A stretch of 64,000 bases of DNA from CAVVSD01 sp963757125 (GCA_963757125.1 CAVWQP010000005.1:248001-312000); one strand, 5' to 3'; shown: positions 16,401 through 24,834, counted from the stretch's first letter. Made by a program: numbers and translations. Notes: generated by a model not told the origin, from the letters alone.

Positions 16401-17060
16401 ATGAGCGTCCCGCTGAAGACCCGTGTGCTCGTCGCCGACGACCATCCCATCGTCCTGCGGGGGCTGGTTGGCGTACTGGGCCAGCAACCGGACTTCGAGG
16501 TCACGGCCTCGGCCAGCGACGGAGCCGAGGCGGTAACGCTCGCACTGTCGGGGAACGTGGACCTGGCGATCCTCGATGTTTCGATGCCACGCATGACCGG
16601 CTTGCAGGCCGCTCGAGAGATCACGCACCGCGATCCCCGGGTCCGCGTGCTGATCCTCTCCATGCACGAGAACGATGAGTACCTGTTCGAGGCCCTGCGG
16701 GCCGGTGCGTCAGGCTACGTGCTGAAGACGGGGGTCGACCGCGACCTCGTCGAGGCCTGTCGGGCGGCGATGCGCGGTGAGCCGTTCTTGTATCCGGGTG
16801 CCGTCCGGGCGCTCATCCGCGAGCATCTCGAACGGGCACGACGCGGCGAATCGACGCGCACCGACCCTCTTACCCCACGCGAGCAGGAGATCGTGAAGCT
16901 CATCGCCGAGGCGCATACGAACGACGAGATCGCATCGTTGCTCGTGATCAGCAAGAAGACCGTCGAGCGCCATCGCGCGAACATCCTCGAGAAGCTCGGC
17001 ATGACGGACCGCGTGGAGTTGACGCGTTATGCGATCCGCCGCGGACTCGTGGAGCCTTGA
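16401..17060 (+). CDS. NarL/FixJ-type response regulator
   Basis: A 219-residue two-domain regulator. The receiver domain (about 8-125) has the acidic pair in VADDHPIV, the phospho-acceptor Asp in LAILDVSMP and the Lys in YVLKTG; the LuxR-type HTH follows (LTPREQEIVKLIAEAHTNDE, then KTVERHRANILEKLG). It should bind DNA as a phosphorylated dimer. No kinase is adjacent; the nearest is at 34.1 kb on the same island, 17 kb away. The upstream 230 bp hold no clear gene. It is likely to control the stress/respiration genes around it, but the target site is not evident. Confidence 0.88.
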   Translation: MSVPLKTRVLVADDHPIVLRGLVGVLGQQPDFEVTASASDGAEAVTLALSGNVDLAILDVSMPRMTGLQAAREITHRDPRVRVLILSMHENDEYLFEALRAGASGYVLKTGVDRDLVEACRAAMRGEPFLYPGAVRALIREHLERARRGESTRTDPLTPREQEIVKLIAEAHTNDEIASLLVISKKTVERHRANILEKLGMTDRVELTRYAIRRGLVEP

Positions 17061-17142
17061 CGCGCACGCCGGTTGCTGCCGACTGGACAAATGGAGTGAG
17101 AACCCCATCTCCTCCGACGCCAGGCCGCGAGAGCCTTGTCGT

Positions 17143-17643
17143 ATGGCGGATGGAACACCACCCACACGAGCAGTCGCTCTGCTTCCGGTCACCGTCGTCG
17201 GTCGCAAGCTGGCCCGGCTCCGCGCCCGGCTGCATCGATCGCGGCTCGACGTTGCACTGGCTTCGGGCGTCGATCCCTGGAGCGATGCAGAGCTCCTGAT
17301 ACGCGCGACGCAGCTCAGCGCGCTCCGAACCCGACGCGGGCTGGCCGAGGCGCTCGAGAAGATCGTGACGATTGCGGAGAGCCCACGGCCCGAGCCGGCA
17401 ACGCGCTGCATTCGACTTCGTCGTCACGCGATCCTCGGACAGCGCGAATGTCTCCTCACGCTTGCCGCTCACATCCAAGCCCCGGCGCCAGTGCCCATAG
17501 CCGTGCTCGCGCAACTACGCCTGCTTGTGGGTGACCCCTCGAGCCCGATCTACCGCGGAGGCGCACCGGCCGATGACTTGGCCGCAGCCGTGGACAACTG
17601 CGTCGCGGGACTGGATCCCTCGACAGGTCGGCTCGCGCTCTGA
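17143..17643 (+). CDS. Conserved hypothetical protein
   Basis: A 166-residue soluble protein with no membrane segment or signal peptide. It is Arg- and Leu-rich and mostly helical in appearance: LARLRARLHRSRLDVALASG, then DPWSDAELLIRATQLSALRT and LAEALEKIVTIAE. I do not recognise a family with a known activity; the pattern DxxLASGxDPW...L..RA.QL resembles a conserved hypothetical family I associate with actinobacteria. The ATG at 17143 was chosen as the first ATG before the conserved block; no strong ribosome site is visible. It follows the response regulator by 82 bp and converges on another response regulator gene. Confidence 0.55.
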   Translation: MADGTPPTRAVALLPVTVVGRKLARLRARLHRSRLDVALASGVDPWSDAELLIRATQLSALRTRRGLAEALEKIVTIAESPRPEPATRCIRLRRHAILGQRECLLTLAAHIQAPAPVPIAVLAQLRLLVGDPSSPIYRGGAPADDLAAAVDNCVAGLDPSTGRLAL

Positions 17644-17697
17644 GCACCTGAGGTGGCGGACCGGACACTGGGCGCGACCGGCTGCGGCCGCCTCAGA

Positions 17698-18300
17698 TCA
17701 GCTCGCTCCGGTGTCTCGCGCACTGAGACCGGTGAACGGCGCACCGGTGGGACGCATCCGGGCGACGATCCTGCGCGCACGCCACTCCACCTCGTCCTGT
17801 CCGACGTTGAGCGTCTCCGCGATCACCTCGTGAGTCGTGCTGACCAGCAGCATCGCCCCAACTGCGAGGTCATCCTCATCAAGACGGCTCATCGCCGCGT
17901 GCTGCGCGTCGTGCCGGATCTCCGGAAGCAGCGTGTCACCCTGCGCCACGCGTCGGACGGAGGCGAGCAGGTCCGCGACCGGGTCGCTCTTGCCGACCAG
18001 CCCGTCGGCTCCCGCAGCCCGCGCAGCGACCGCGAGCGCCGACCCCGCGTAGGCCGAGTAGACCACCACGCGCAGACCTGGGGAGCGTTGCTTGAGTCGC
18101 TGACACACCGCGAGACCATCTCCGCGGGCGAGGTCGTAGTCGACGATCACGACGTCAGCCGACCGCTGGTCGAGCGCATGTCGCAAGGCAGCTTCGGTCT
18201 CCACGAAGGCGACCGGCTGCAGATCGGGTGCACGCTCGGCCAACCGCTGCAGGCCGCCGAGCACCGCTGGGTGGTCATCGAGCACGGCGAGACGGATCAT
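17698..18300 (-). CDS. Response regulator with a short, atypical output region
   Basis: A 200-residue protein starting with a receiver domain: LAVLDDHPAV (acidic pocket), VIVDYDLARG (phospho-acceptor Asp) and LVGKSDPV (Lys). The remaining 65 residues (VGAMLLVSTTHEVIAETLNVGQDEVEWRARRI) have the spacing of a LuxR-type HTH but lack the usual LTxRExEVL opening. It may be a degenerate DNA-binding domain or a single-output adaptor. The ATG at 18300 was chosen because receiver homology begins at residue 2. No kinase is adjacent. It converges with the hypothetical gene at 17.6 kb. Confidence 0.78.
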   Translation of the reverse strand: MIRLAVLDDHPAVLGGLQRLAERAPDLQPVAFVETEAALRHALDQRSADVVIVDYDLARGDGLAVCQRLKQRSPGLRVVVYSAYAGSALAVAARAAGADGLVGKSDPVADLLASVRRVAQGDTLLPEIRHDAQHAAMSRLDEDDLAVGAMLLVSTTHEVIAETLNVGQDEVEWRARRIVARMRPTGAPFTGLSARDTGAS

Positions 18301-18406
18301 CGCCAACGATGGTCCGCCACACCGAGGCTGTGCGTGATGGGGTCCGTGCTCCATTCCGGGCGCGGGCACGATCTCACACGCCGAACGCTCCGGGTATGTC
18401 CGCCGG

Positions 18407-18895
18407 CTACGCGTGTGCACCGACATCAAGCACCTCGATCGTGCGATCCCCGCCCGGGGTTTCGACCTCCACGCGGTCACCAACCCGTCGGCCCACCAGC
18501 GCCTGTCCGACGGGTGACTCGACTGAGATCCGGCCCGCGGCCGGCTCGAACTCGGCGGCGCCGACAAGCTGGCAGCTCATCGGCGTTGCACCCGGCGCGA
18601 GACGGACCCTGACGCGCTGCCCGATGCCGACGACGCCAGCCGGGGGCGGAGCCGCGATCTGGCTCCGAGCAAGCACAGCGCTCAGCTCCTCGATGCGGCG
18701 CTCGAGCGCTGCGGCGTCCTCGAGCGCATCCGCGACCGCGGTGTTCTCTCCGCGTTGGCCCCCGTTCTCTCGCACATGACGCAGCGCCCCTGCGACCTCC
18801 CGCCGCGAGACCGTCTTGAGGTGTTCGAGCTCTGCCGTGAGCCGCTGGTATCCCTCGGGCGTGATGACATCAGGCCCGCCGATGGCGATTGACAT
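18407..18895 (-). CDS. GreA/GreB-family transcription elongation factor-like protein
   Basis: A 162-residue protein with an N-terminal coiled coil (about 12-80; VITPEGYQRLTAELEHLK at its start, with acidic tip residues in ENGGQRGENTA) and a C-terminal FKBP-like domain (LVGAAEFEPAAGRISVESPV). GreA rescues backtracked RNA polymerase by stimulating transcript cleavage. The family length is about 158-165, so it is complete. Located on an accessory island among stress genes, it is likely a second, specialised copy (Rnk- or GreA-like RNA polymerase secondary-channel factor) rather than the housekeeping one. Confidence 0.85.
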   Translation of the reverse strand: MSIAIGGPDVITPEGYQRLTAELEHLKTVSRREVAGALRHVRENGGQRGENTAVADALEDAAALERRIEELSAVLARSQIAAPPPAGVVGIGQRVRVRLAPGATPMSCQLVGAAEFEPAAGRISVESPVGQALVGRRVGDRVEVETPGGDRTIEVLDVGAHA

Positions 18896-19423
18896 TGTCG
18901 CTCCGTTCCTGGGTGACAAGGACGCCGTCAGAACGTCGGCGCCAGAACGAAGAGGATCGGTCGCCACCGCGCTGCTCACCATGCAGCCCTCGCCCCATCT
19001 GCGCCAGGCCCTCCAGGGCGGTCCCGCGACACCCTCGCGGGTTGACCCTCCCCATGACAGCGAGATGCACACACGGACCCATGTGCCAAGGGCCGGCCCT
19101 CCGCAACGATGGGTCGCGGAACCTCGTGCCGAGGAGTCGGTAGACCCCCGGCGAGCGAGGACAAGATGCGCAACCCGCGACCGCCTACGGAAGGGGACGA
19201 TGTTCACGCACAGCACGACGCAGCGCCGAGCTGCTGTCTGTCAATCCGGCCGCATTGCAGCTGTGCTATCTGCAGGCGCACGCGGAGGTCGGCAGGGGCG
19301 AGGGGTCGACCGATGCTGCTCCCGATACCACTCGATGTGATCGGCTCGGTGTTTCCCGGAGCCCACCACAACGGGCGAGCCGCGAGAGCGGGTGTCGCTC
19401 AGATCGACTGACCGGAGGCACCA
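18896..19423. other. 528-bp gap without a recognisable gene
   Basis: No frame has convincing coding character. A 12-bp palindrome (AGGGCCGGCCCT) is near 19.09 kb. The divergent arrangement of the GreA-like and DUF2188-like genes means promoters for both should lie here, but no clear -10/-35 pair stands out. Confidence 0.5.
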
Positions 19424-19633
19424 ATGCCGGTATCCCCCATCCATATCGAACCGGGCGCCACCGGCCGATGGACCGTCCGCCGCGGCGACGAGCGCGAGGC
19501 GCGTTCCGAACACGAGAGCGCCACCGAGGCTGAGCGCGCTGCTCGAGAGCTGGCCGATCTCGATGGTGTCGCGCTGGTTCTCCACGACCGCTACTCGCGC
19601 GTCCACCGCTTGCGCACGAAGGGGCCGGACTGA
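19424..19633 (+). CDS. Small DUF2188-like protein
   Basis: A 69-residue protein beginning MPVSPIHIEPGATGRWTVRR and ending LVLHDRYSRVHRLRTKG. The layout (a short beta-rich N-terminus with W-VRR, an Ala/Glu-rich helix, then a VxHxRxGR-type strand) is that of DUF2188, small proteins of unknown role that are frequent in stress-gene neighbourhoods. The ATG start has a GGAGG site 7 bases upstream, which supports expression. It may be co-transcribed with the broken HTH regulator and the hemerythrin gene downstream. Confidence 0.65.
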   Translation: MPVSPIHIEPGATGRWTVRRGDEREARSEHESATEAERAARELADLDGVALVLHDRYSRVHRLRTKGPD

Positions 19634-19704
19634 CACCACCCGCATCCGGGGCGCCGAGCGCGACGTCTCGTTTTCCTAGCCATGACTGTGCAAAGCTGCT
19701 GGCG

Positions 19705-20411
19705 GTGGACGCGCCGACGCAGTCAGACGACGCGCTGGCACAGCCGACGCGGGCGCGATTGTTCGCCTTACTCGGCGAACTGCGCCGCCCGGCGCCGACC
19801 ATCGAGCTGGCCGAGCGACTCGGCCTGCATCCGAACGGGGTGCGCGCACACCTCGAGCGTCTGCAGGACGCCGGGCTGGTGCGACGCGAACGCGAGCGCC
19901 TGTCGCGTGGCCGGCCACGCGACAGCTGGTTGATCAGTCCGGAGGCGCTGCCCGGAGGCCATTCCCCCACGGGCTATGCCGAGCTGGCCGTCTGGCTGGT
20001 GCGGTCGCTGGCCGACGGCCGCACCAGGTGTTCGCGAAGTCGAGGCGACCGGACGGCAGATCGGCCGCGAGCTGCCCGCCCGCGATGCTGAGGCCACGGG
20101 CGAGCAGCCAGTTGCATGACGCCCTGACATCGCTTGGATTCCAACCAGAGCGCGAACCCGTAGTCGGCGACCGGCTGACGTATCGCCTGCGCAACTGCCC
20201 CTATCGCCAAGCGGTCCACGAGCGTCAGACGGTGGTCTGCGCGCTGCACCGAGGCATCACTCGCGGAATGCTCGACGCGATCGACCCCAAGACCAAGCTC
20301 GTGGGCTTCGAGCCCAGGAATCCCGACACGGCCGGCTGCCTGATCGAGGTGCGCGGCCGGATCGCGACTCAGGCCGCGGAACGGCAGATGGCGGAGGCAG
20401 ACCGGCCGTGA
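19705..20411 (+). pseudogene. HTH transcriptional regulator (SufR/ArsR-like) split by two frameshifts
   Basis: A winged-HTH regulator whose reading changes frame twice. Frame 1 (19705 to about 20030) holds the HTH (ELAERLGLHPNGVRAHLERL), frame 2 (to about 20112) the linker (REVEATGRQIGRELPARD), and frame 3 (to 20411) the C-terminal ligand domain with NCPYRQAV, VVCALHRGITRGML and GCLIEVRG. The last part contains the spaced Cys/His pattern of SufR-type iron-sulfur or metal sensors. Two independent shifts suggest a true pseudogene, unless they are assembly errors. The last codons overlap the GTG of the hemerythrin gene, so the two formed an operon. Confidence 0.75.
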
Positions 20412-20839
20412 AGCGCAGCGCTGCGCTCGTCTCACTCTCGCGCGATCACCATCAGGCGCTCTTCGTCGCCCAGCATCTGCGCCGTGCCGACGCCGACAGT
20501 GCGGCCGACGCCCGATCGCGCTTCATGGCGTACTGGATCGAGCACGGCCGCACGCATTTCCGGCGCGAGGAGGAGATCCTGCTGCCTGCCTACGCCGCAT
20601 ACGGCGACGCGCACCACCGGCTCGTGCTGTGTGCCCTCGGCGACCACGTCGCTATCCGCCAGCGTGCGAGTGTCGTCGCCGCCGACTCATCCGCCGACCT
20701 CGAGACGCTGCACGACCTGGGCGAGCGGCTGTCAGCGCACGTCCGGCTCGAGGAGCGCGAGCTGTTCCCGCTCATCGAGGCCAGCATGCCGGCGGCCGAG
20801 CTCATGGCCCTGGCGCTGGCGCTCGACGATCCTGCGTGA
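20408..20839 (+). CDS. Hemerythrin HHE-domain protein
   Basis: A 143-residue four-helix protein with the diiron ligand pattern of the HHE cation-binding domain: SRDHHQAL (His near 14-15), HGRTHFRREEEILLP (His and Glu near 50-58), DHVAIR and HVRLEERELFP (His-x3-Glu near 116-120). Such proteins bind O2 or NO or act in iron-sulfur repair and oxygen sensing in the cytoplasm. The GTG start overlaps the TGA of the preceding regulator remnant (GTGA), so the pair was translationally coupled. If the metal-sensing regulator is truly dead, the hemerythrin gene may now be deregulated. Confidence 0.85.
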   Translation: MKRSAALVSLSRDHHQALFVAQHLRRADADSAADARSRFMAYWIEHGRTHFRREEEILLPAYAAYGDAHHRLVLCALGDHVAIRQRASVVAADSSADLETLHDLGERLSAHVRLEERELFPLIEASMPAAELMALALALDDPA

Positions 20840-20843
20840 CGCA

Positions 20844-20861
20844 GTCCCTCAGGTCAGGGAC
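20844..20861. terminator. Hairpin between convergent genes
   Basis: GTCCCT-CAGGTC-AGGGAC is a perfect 6-bp stem with a 6-base loop, lying between the hemerythrin stop (20839) and the stop of the small membrane protein gene (20868, minus). There is no U-run, so it is only a terminator-like element. Confidence 0.4.
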
Positions 20862-20867
20862 GTGGTG

Positions 20868-21167
20868 TCACACGATCTGGCCGCGCCCGGCCCGGGGCAT
20901 GCCAGGGGCGGCGCGGACGCGCCCGCCGACGCGGGAGCGGTCGGGGCCCCCGCAGACGCAAAGGCGCGGGCCCGGCGTCGGTGAGCGCGGCCCGCCTCGC
21001 GACGGTCCTGGTGGCGGGTCGGGATTCCAGTCGCCTCCCCCACGATCGCCTGGTCCGCTTCCCCGCGCGTCAGGCGCGACCAGCACGAGCATCATCACGA
21101 CGCCGGCGCCCAGCAGTGCGAGGTGCATCCCCGCGAGCACCACGATCAGCAGCGTGTCGTCGCTCAC
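20868..21167 (-). CDS. Small membrane protein overlapping the end of ctaD
   Basis: A 99-residue protein with one hydrophobic segment (residues 5-28, LLIVVLAGMHLALLGAGVVM) and a Gly/Pro/Arg-rich tail containing CVCGG. The GTG start overlaps the ctaD stop as GTGA, the hallmark of translational coupling, so it should be made with the oxidase. I know no family for it. A role as a small oxidase subunit or assembly factor is inference from position and the membrane segment. The tail is low-complexity and could be readthrough into non-coding DNA after a lost stop. Confidence 0.55.
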   Translation of the reverse strand: MSDDTLLIVVLAGMHLALLGAGVVMMLVLVAPDARGSGPGDRGGGDWNPDPPPGPSRGGPRSPTPGPRLCVCGGPDRSRVGGRVRAAPGMPRAGRGQIV

Positions 21168-22849
21168 GACGTTCCGTCCGGTGCGGTTTGGGACGCGATG
21201 CGGTGGCGGATGTCGCGCAGCGGTTCGACGGACCGCACCCGCGGGATGACGTCGAAGTTGTGCGGCGGCGGCGGGGAGGTCGTGAACCACTCCAGGGTGT
21301 TTGCCTTCCACGGATCCGGGCCTGCGGCAGGGCCGCGCCGCAAGCTCCACAGCACGTTCAGGATCGTGATGATGACGCCGGCGGCGAGGATGAACGCGCC
21401 GACGGTGGAGATCAGGTTGTCCAGCCCCCATCCGGTGTCGGCTCGGTAGGTGTAGACGCGGCGCGGCATCCCCGACAGGCCGAGGGAGTGCTGGATGAGG
21501 AACGTCGCCAGGAAGCCGACGAACTGCAGCCAGAACGAGAGCTTGCCGGCGCCCTCGGACAGCATCCGGCCCGTCATCTTCGGGAACCAGTAGTACAGCG
21601 CGGCCATCACCCCGGAGACGGCTCCGGCGACGAGCACGAAGTGGAAGTGCGCGACGACGAAGTAGGTGTCGGTGACCTGGCGGTCGATCGGGAAGATGGC
21701 CAGCATCACGCCCGTGATGCCGCCGAGGGTGAAGAGGACGAGGAACCCGGCGGCGAAGTACAGCGGGGTGCGGGCACTGATCGAGCCGCGGAACAGCGTG
21801 GCGATCCAGTTGAGGACCTTCACACCCGTGGGGACGGCGATCGCCATAGAGGAGAGCATGAAGAAGGCGAGCACGACGGTCGTCAGCGGCGTCGCGAACA
21901 TGTGGTGCGCCCACACGAGCGTCGACAGGAACGCGATGCCGATGCTCGACGCGGCGATCGCCTTGTAGCCGAAGATCGGCTTGCGCGCGAAGACCGGCAG
22001 CACCTCGGAGATCACCCCGAACGCGGGCAGGATCATGATGTAGACCTCGGGGTGCCCGAAGAACCAGAACAGATGCTGGTACAGCAGCGCCGAGCCGCCG
22101 CAGCTGGGTGCGAAGAAGCAGGTGCCGAAGTGCCGGTCGGTGAGCATCAGCGTGACCGTGCCCGCGATCACCGGGAGCGTGAGCATGATCATGAACGCCT
22201 GCGCCAACAGCGACCAGCAGAACAACGGCAGCCGACTCCACCCCATGCCGGGCGCGCGCATGTTCGCGATCGTGACGGTGATGTTCAGCGCGCCGAGGAT
22301 CGAGCTCAGCCCGGTCAGATGGATCAGGAAGATCCAGGCGTCCGTCCCGTTGCCCGGGATGTACGGGCCGGTCGACAGCGGCGTGTACGAGGTCCAGCCG
22401 GCCTCCGGCGGCGAGAAGAACACGGCTGCGTAGAACACGATGCCGCCGGCGAGATACAGCCAGTAGGACAGCGCGTTCAGCCGTGGGAAGGCCATGTCGC
22501 GCGCGCCGATCTGCAGCGGGACGATGTAGTTGGCCAAGCCCGCCCACACCGGCATGACGACGAGGAAGACCATCGTCGTGCCGTGCATCGTCAACACCTG
22601 GTTGTAGATCTGCGGCGTCAGCAGGGTGTTGTCCGGCTCGGCGAGCTGACTGCGCATCAGCAGCGCCTCGACACCGCCCAGCATCATGAACGCGAAGGCG
22701 GTGGTCACGTAGAGGATCCCGATGCGCTTGTGATCGGTGGTCCTGACCCAGTCGACCCACCCCTCGGGCCGCGCATCGACGCGGTTGGCGATGATCTCCG
22801 CGTGTGCCGCCGCCGTGCGAGCACCCGTTGTCTGCTCGACGGCGGACAT
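21164..22849 (-). CDS. ctaD: Cytochrome c oxidase subunit I
   Basis: A 561-residue, 12-helix heme-copper oxidase subunit I of A type. Visible ligands are the low-spin heme His in MHGTTMV, the CuB His and cross-linked Tyr in FFGHPEVYI, the CuB His pair in WAHHMFA, and the two heme ligands in AHFHFVLV. The protein reduces O2 to water and pumps protons in the cytoplasmic membrane. ATG at 22849 was chosen; a GTG at 22864 overlapping the ctaC stop is the alternative. It lies in a ctaC-ctaD-small protein operon. No subunit III gene or heme biosynthesis gene is adjacent, so this accessory copy may borrow those from the core genome. Confidence 0.95.
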   Translation of the reverse strand: MSAVEQTTGARTAAAHAEIIANRVDARPEGWVDWVRTTDHKRIGILYVTTAFAFMMLGGVEALLMRSQLAEPDNTLLTPQIYNQVLTMHGTTMVFLVVMPVWAGLANYIVPLQIGARDMAFPRLNALSYWLYLAGGIVFYAAVFFSPPEAGWTSYTPLSTGPYIPGNGTDAWIFLIHLTGLSSILGALNITVTIANMRAPGMGWSRLPLFCWSLLAQAFMIMLTLPVIAGTVTLMLTDRHFGTCFFAPSCGGSALLYQHLFWFFGHPEVYIMILPAFGVISEVLPVFARKPIFGYKAIAASSIGIAFLSTLVWAHHMFATPLTTVVLAFFMLSSMAIAVPTGVKVLNWIATLFRGSISARTPLYFAAGFLVLFTLGGITGVMLAIFPIDRQVTDTYFVVAHFHFVLVAGAVSGVMAALYYWFPKMTGRMLSEGAGKLSFWLQFVGFLATFLIQHSLGLSGMPRRVYTYRADTGWGLDNLISTVGAFILAAGVIITILNVLWSLRRGPAAGPDPWKANTLEWFTTSPPPPHNFDVIPRVRSVEPLRDIRHRIASQTAPDGTS

Positions 22850-22856
22850 CGCGGTT

Positions 22857-23714
22857 CTAGCCACCCTCGCCGGGGATCGGCGGTGTGAGGGCCTCCGCGC
22901 CAGCAGCCTGGATCGACTGCTTCTGCCTCGTCAGCCACGCGACGTACTGGGCCGGGGAGACGCCGCGGACCCGCGCGAGCATGTCTGCGTGGTTGCGACC
23001 GCACAGCTCGGCGCACTGGCCGCGGTAGACAGCGGGTCGCTGCAGCCGGAACCACGTGTGGTTGACGTAGCCGGGGATCGCGTCGAACTTGCCGCCCAGC
23101 TTCGGGATCCACCACGAGTGCGCGACGTCGCGCGAGGTGATGTGCAGCTCGACCGTGACACCGACCGGTGCGACCAGCTCCCCGTAGGAGTAGGCGCCGC
23201 CGGGATAGCGGTACTGCCAGATGTACTGCTGGCCCACGACATCGACGCGCAACGGCTTGCTGCCTCCTGCGGGCACGACGCCGGCGTGGATGGCGGCTGG
23301 ACTGGCCGCGGCGGGGTCGGGGTGGTCGATCGCGTGCAGCTTGGTCAGCGAGAAGACGGCCAGCACCACGATCAACCCGGCGGCGGCGACCGTCCAGCCG
23401 ATCTCCAGACGGTTGTTCCCCCGTATCTGCGCCGCGACGGGGCTGCGCCGCTCCCCGTAGCGCAGCAACGCGTACACGAGCGCCATCACCACGCCGAAGA
23501 AGACCAGCGCGGCGAGCACCAGCACCATCGTGTACAGCGACGCAATCCGGTCCGCGTTGGGCGAGCCGCCCCGCTCCGGCAACAGCGCGCCCGCCCATGC
23601 CTTCTCGGCAGTCATCTCGGTGAACAGCAAGACGGCGCACGCAGCGACGATCGCCACGCGACGCTCGCGGCGACACCCAGCCGGCCCGCTGCACGAGATT
23701 TTATCCACCATCAC
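22857..23714 (-). CDS. ctaC: Cytochrome c oxidase subunit II
   Basis: A 285-residue subunit II with an N-terminal signal/anchor (VAIVAACAVLLFTEM), a second membrane helix pair (about 60-125) and an exported cupredoxin domain. The CuA site is intact: His in VAHSWWIP and the CAELCGRNHADM cluster with Cys, Glu, Cys, His and Met. It accepts electrons from cytochrome c and passes them to subunit I. There is no fused cytochrome c domain. The start lies right at the expected transcription start of the promoter at 23.72 kb, so the message may be leaderless. It overlaps or abuts ctaD. Confidence 0.94.
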   Translation of the reverse strand: MMVDKISCSGPAGCRRERRVAIVAACAVLLFTEMTAEKAWAGALLPERGGSPNADRIASLYTMVLVLAALVFFGVVMALVYALLRYGERRSPVAAQIRGNNRLEIGWTVAAAGLIVVLAVFSLTKLHAIDHPDPAAASPAAIHAGVVPAGGSKPLRVDVVGQQYIWQYRYPGGAYSYGELVAPVGVTVELHITSRDVAHSWWIPKLGGKFDAIPGYVNHTWFRLQRPAVYRGQCAELCGRNHADMLARVRGVSPAQYVAWLTRQKQSIQAAGAEALTPPIPGEGG

Positions 23715-23719
23715 TGGTC

Positions 23720-23747
23720 AAAATACAGATCCCGCCGGTTTTTCCAA
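23720..23747 (-). promoter_or_regulatory. Putative sigma-A promoter for the oxidase operon
   Basis: On the minus strand TTGGAA and TATTTT are separated by 16 bp in a stretch that is AT-rich for this genome. The -10 ends 6 bp before the ctaC ATG, so transcription would start at or within the first codons, giving a leaderless message; alternatively translation starts at a later Met or Val. Confidence 0.4.
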
Positions 23748-23777
23748 GTGTTGTTGTGTAAACTCGATCCGAAGTCG

Positions 23778-24110
23778 ATGCTCATGATCGGTGCCCAGAC
23801 AGCCCATCCGGCCGCCTATGAGGACCGCCGGCGGCTCTTGTCCATCGGGCCGCCGCCTGCGGCGGAAGCCGCCGAGCGGCCCGGTGACGACTCGGACCGG
23901 CTCCTGACCCTGCTGGGCGTCTTCACGATCGCGATGCTCGTCGTGGTGCTCGGCCTTCTCGCCGCCGCCGCCATCGACACGTGGTGGGCGCTCGCCCTCC
24001 TGATGGGCGTGCACTTCGCGATGACGGCGCTGTCCTTCGCCGCGGTCCTGTTCGTGTTCTCCGGCAACCTGCACGCGCCCCGCGTCCCCCGGCTCAGCGG
24101 GCGCCGCTGA
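23778..24110 (+). CDS. Small membrane protein divergent from the oxidase operon
   Basis: A 110-residue protein with a polar N-terminus (about 45 residues) and two hydrophobic segments (about 43-66, LLGVFTIAMLVVVLGLLAAA, and 70-95, ALALLMGVHFAMTALSFAAV). No family is recognised. ATG 23778 or ATG 23784 can start it. It diverges from ctaC with a 63-bp intergenic region, so it may be co-regulated with the oxidase. It lacks metal-binding motifs and so is not an obvious subunit IV; a small oxidase-associated membrane protein is a guess. Confidence 0.55.
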   Translation: MLMIGAQTAHPAAYEDRRRLLSIGPPPAAEAAERPGDDSDRLLTLLGVFTIAMLVVVLGLLAAAAIDTWWALALLMGVHFAMTALSFAAVLFVFSGNLHAPRVPRLSGRR

Positions 24111-24245
24111 CGCGGATGCGCGTTTGCCACGGGCCTGCACGCCGTCGGCGCCCAGCCGATCAGACCGGCCTGCGACGGCGAGACGTGCTGATCGCGTTCT
24201 CCGCCGAGACCAGGCCGCAGTCGCGCCTCGCAGCGGACGCGCGGC

Positions 24246-24803
24246 TCAGCTCCCGGGCGTCGCGCCTGCCAACACGCTGCCGATGACGACGCTGATCGCG
24301 AGCACCATGACCACGAGCCGGTAGAGCGTCACGCGACCGGCCGCCTGGGGGCGCCTCGGGCCGGCGCCGTACGCGAAGGCCGCCAGCGCCCCGAGAACGA
24401 CCACGCTGCCGGCCACGACGACGGCGGGGACGTCGGTGAAGACGCCAACCGCGACGATCGCGATGCCGACGTTCCACAGCGCGAGCTGCGCTCGTCTCAG
24501 CCACCTCGAGCACACGGGCGCCGGCAGCGCGAGACCACCAGCGCTGAGCACCAGCTGCGCCACGCCACCCACGAGCACGAGATACGCCGCGATCCATGAG
24601 CCGTGATCGAAGGGCGCCGCGCTGTTGAAGGCCGCCACCAGCCCTCCCGCGACGATCAGCACACCCGACACAGCGACAGAGGCCGACGCGTCCGCGATGA
24701 CCGCGCTGGTGACGCGCGACGTCACGCCGTTCTCATCGTCGGGCGCGGTCCGCTCCGCCGGTGCGTCGCGCGCGTCGACCGCGCACTGGACGCCCGACGT
24801 CAC
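24246..24803 (-). CDS. Multi-pass membrane protein of unknown function
   Basis: About 185 residues with four to five hydrophobic segments: VSGVLIVAGGLVAAF, WIAAYLVLVGGVAQLVL, LWNVGIAIVAVGVF, VVVAGSVVVLGALAAFAY and LVVMVLAISVVIGSVL. The distribution resembles small integral membrane proteins near cytochrome oxidases, but I cannot name a family. The start is uncertain: GTG 24803 (chosen) or GTG 24725 after GATGAGAA; both precede the first membrane helix. Its 3' end faces the small membrane gene at 24.1 kb. Confidence 0.5.
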   Translation of the reverse strand: MTSGVQCAVDARDAPAERTAPDDENGVTSRVTSAVIADASASVAVSGVLIVAGGLVAAFNSAAPFDHGSWIAAYLVLVGGVAQLVLSAGGLALPAPVCSRWLRRAQLALWNVGIAIVAVGVFTDVPAVVVAGSVVVLGALAAFAYGAGPRRPQAAGRVTLYRLVVMVLAISVVIGSVLAGATPGS

Positions 24804-24834
24804 GGAAGTTTGTACACGCACGATGGGGAAAATA

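Noticed and set aside
19241..19645. Minus-strand open frames around the DUF2188-like gene
   Set aside because: Composition matches antisense of the neighbours and no motif is present.
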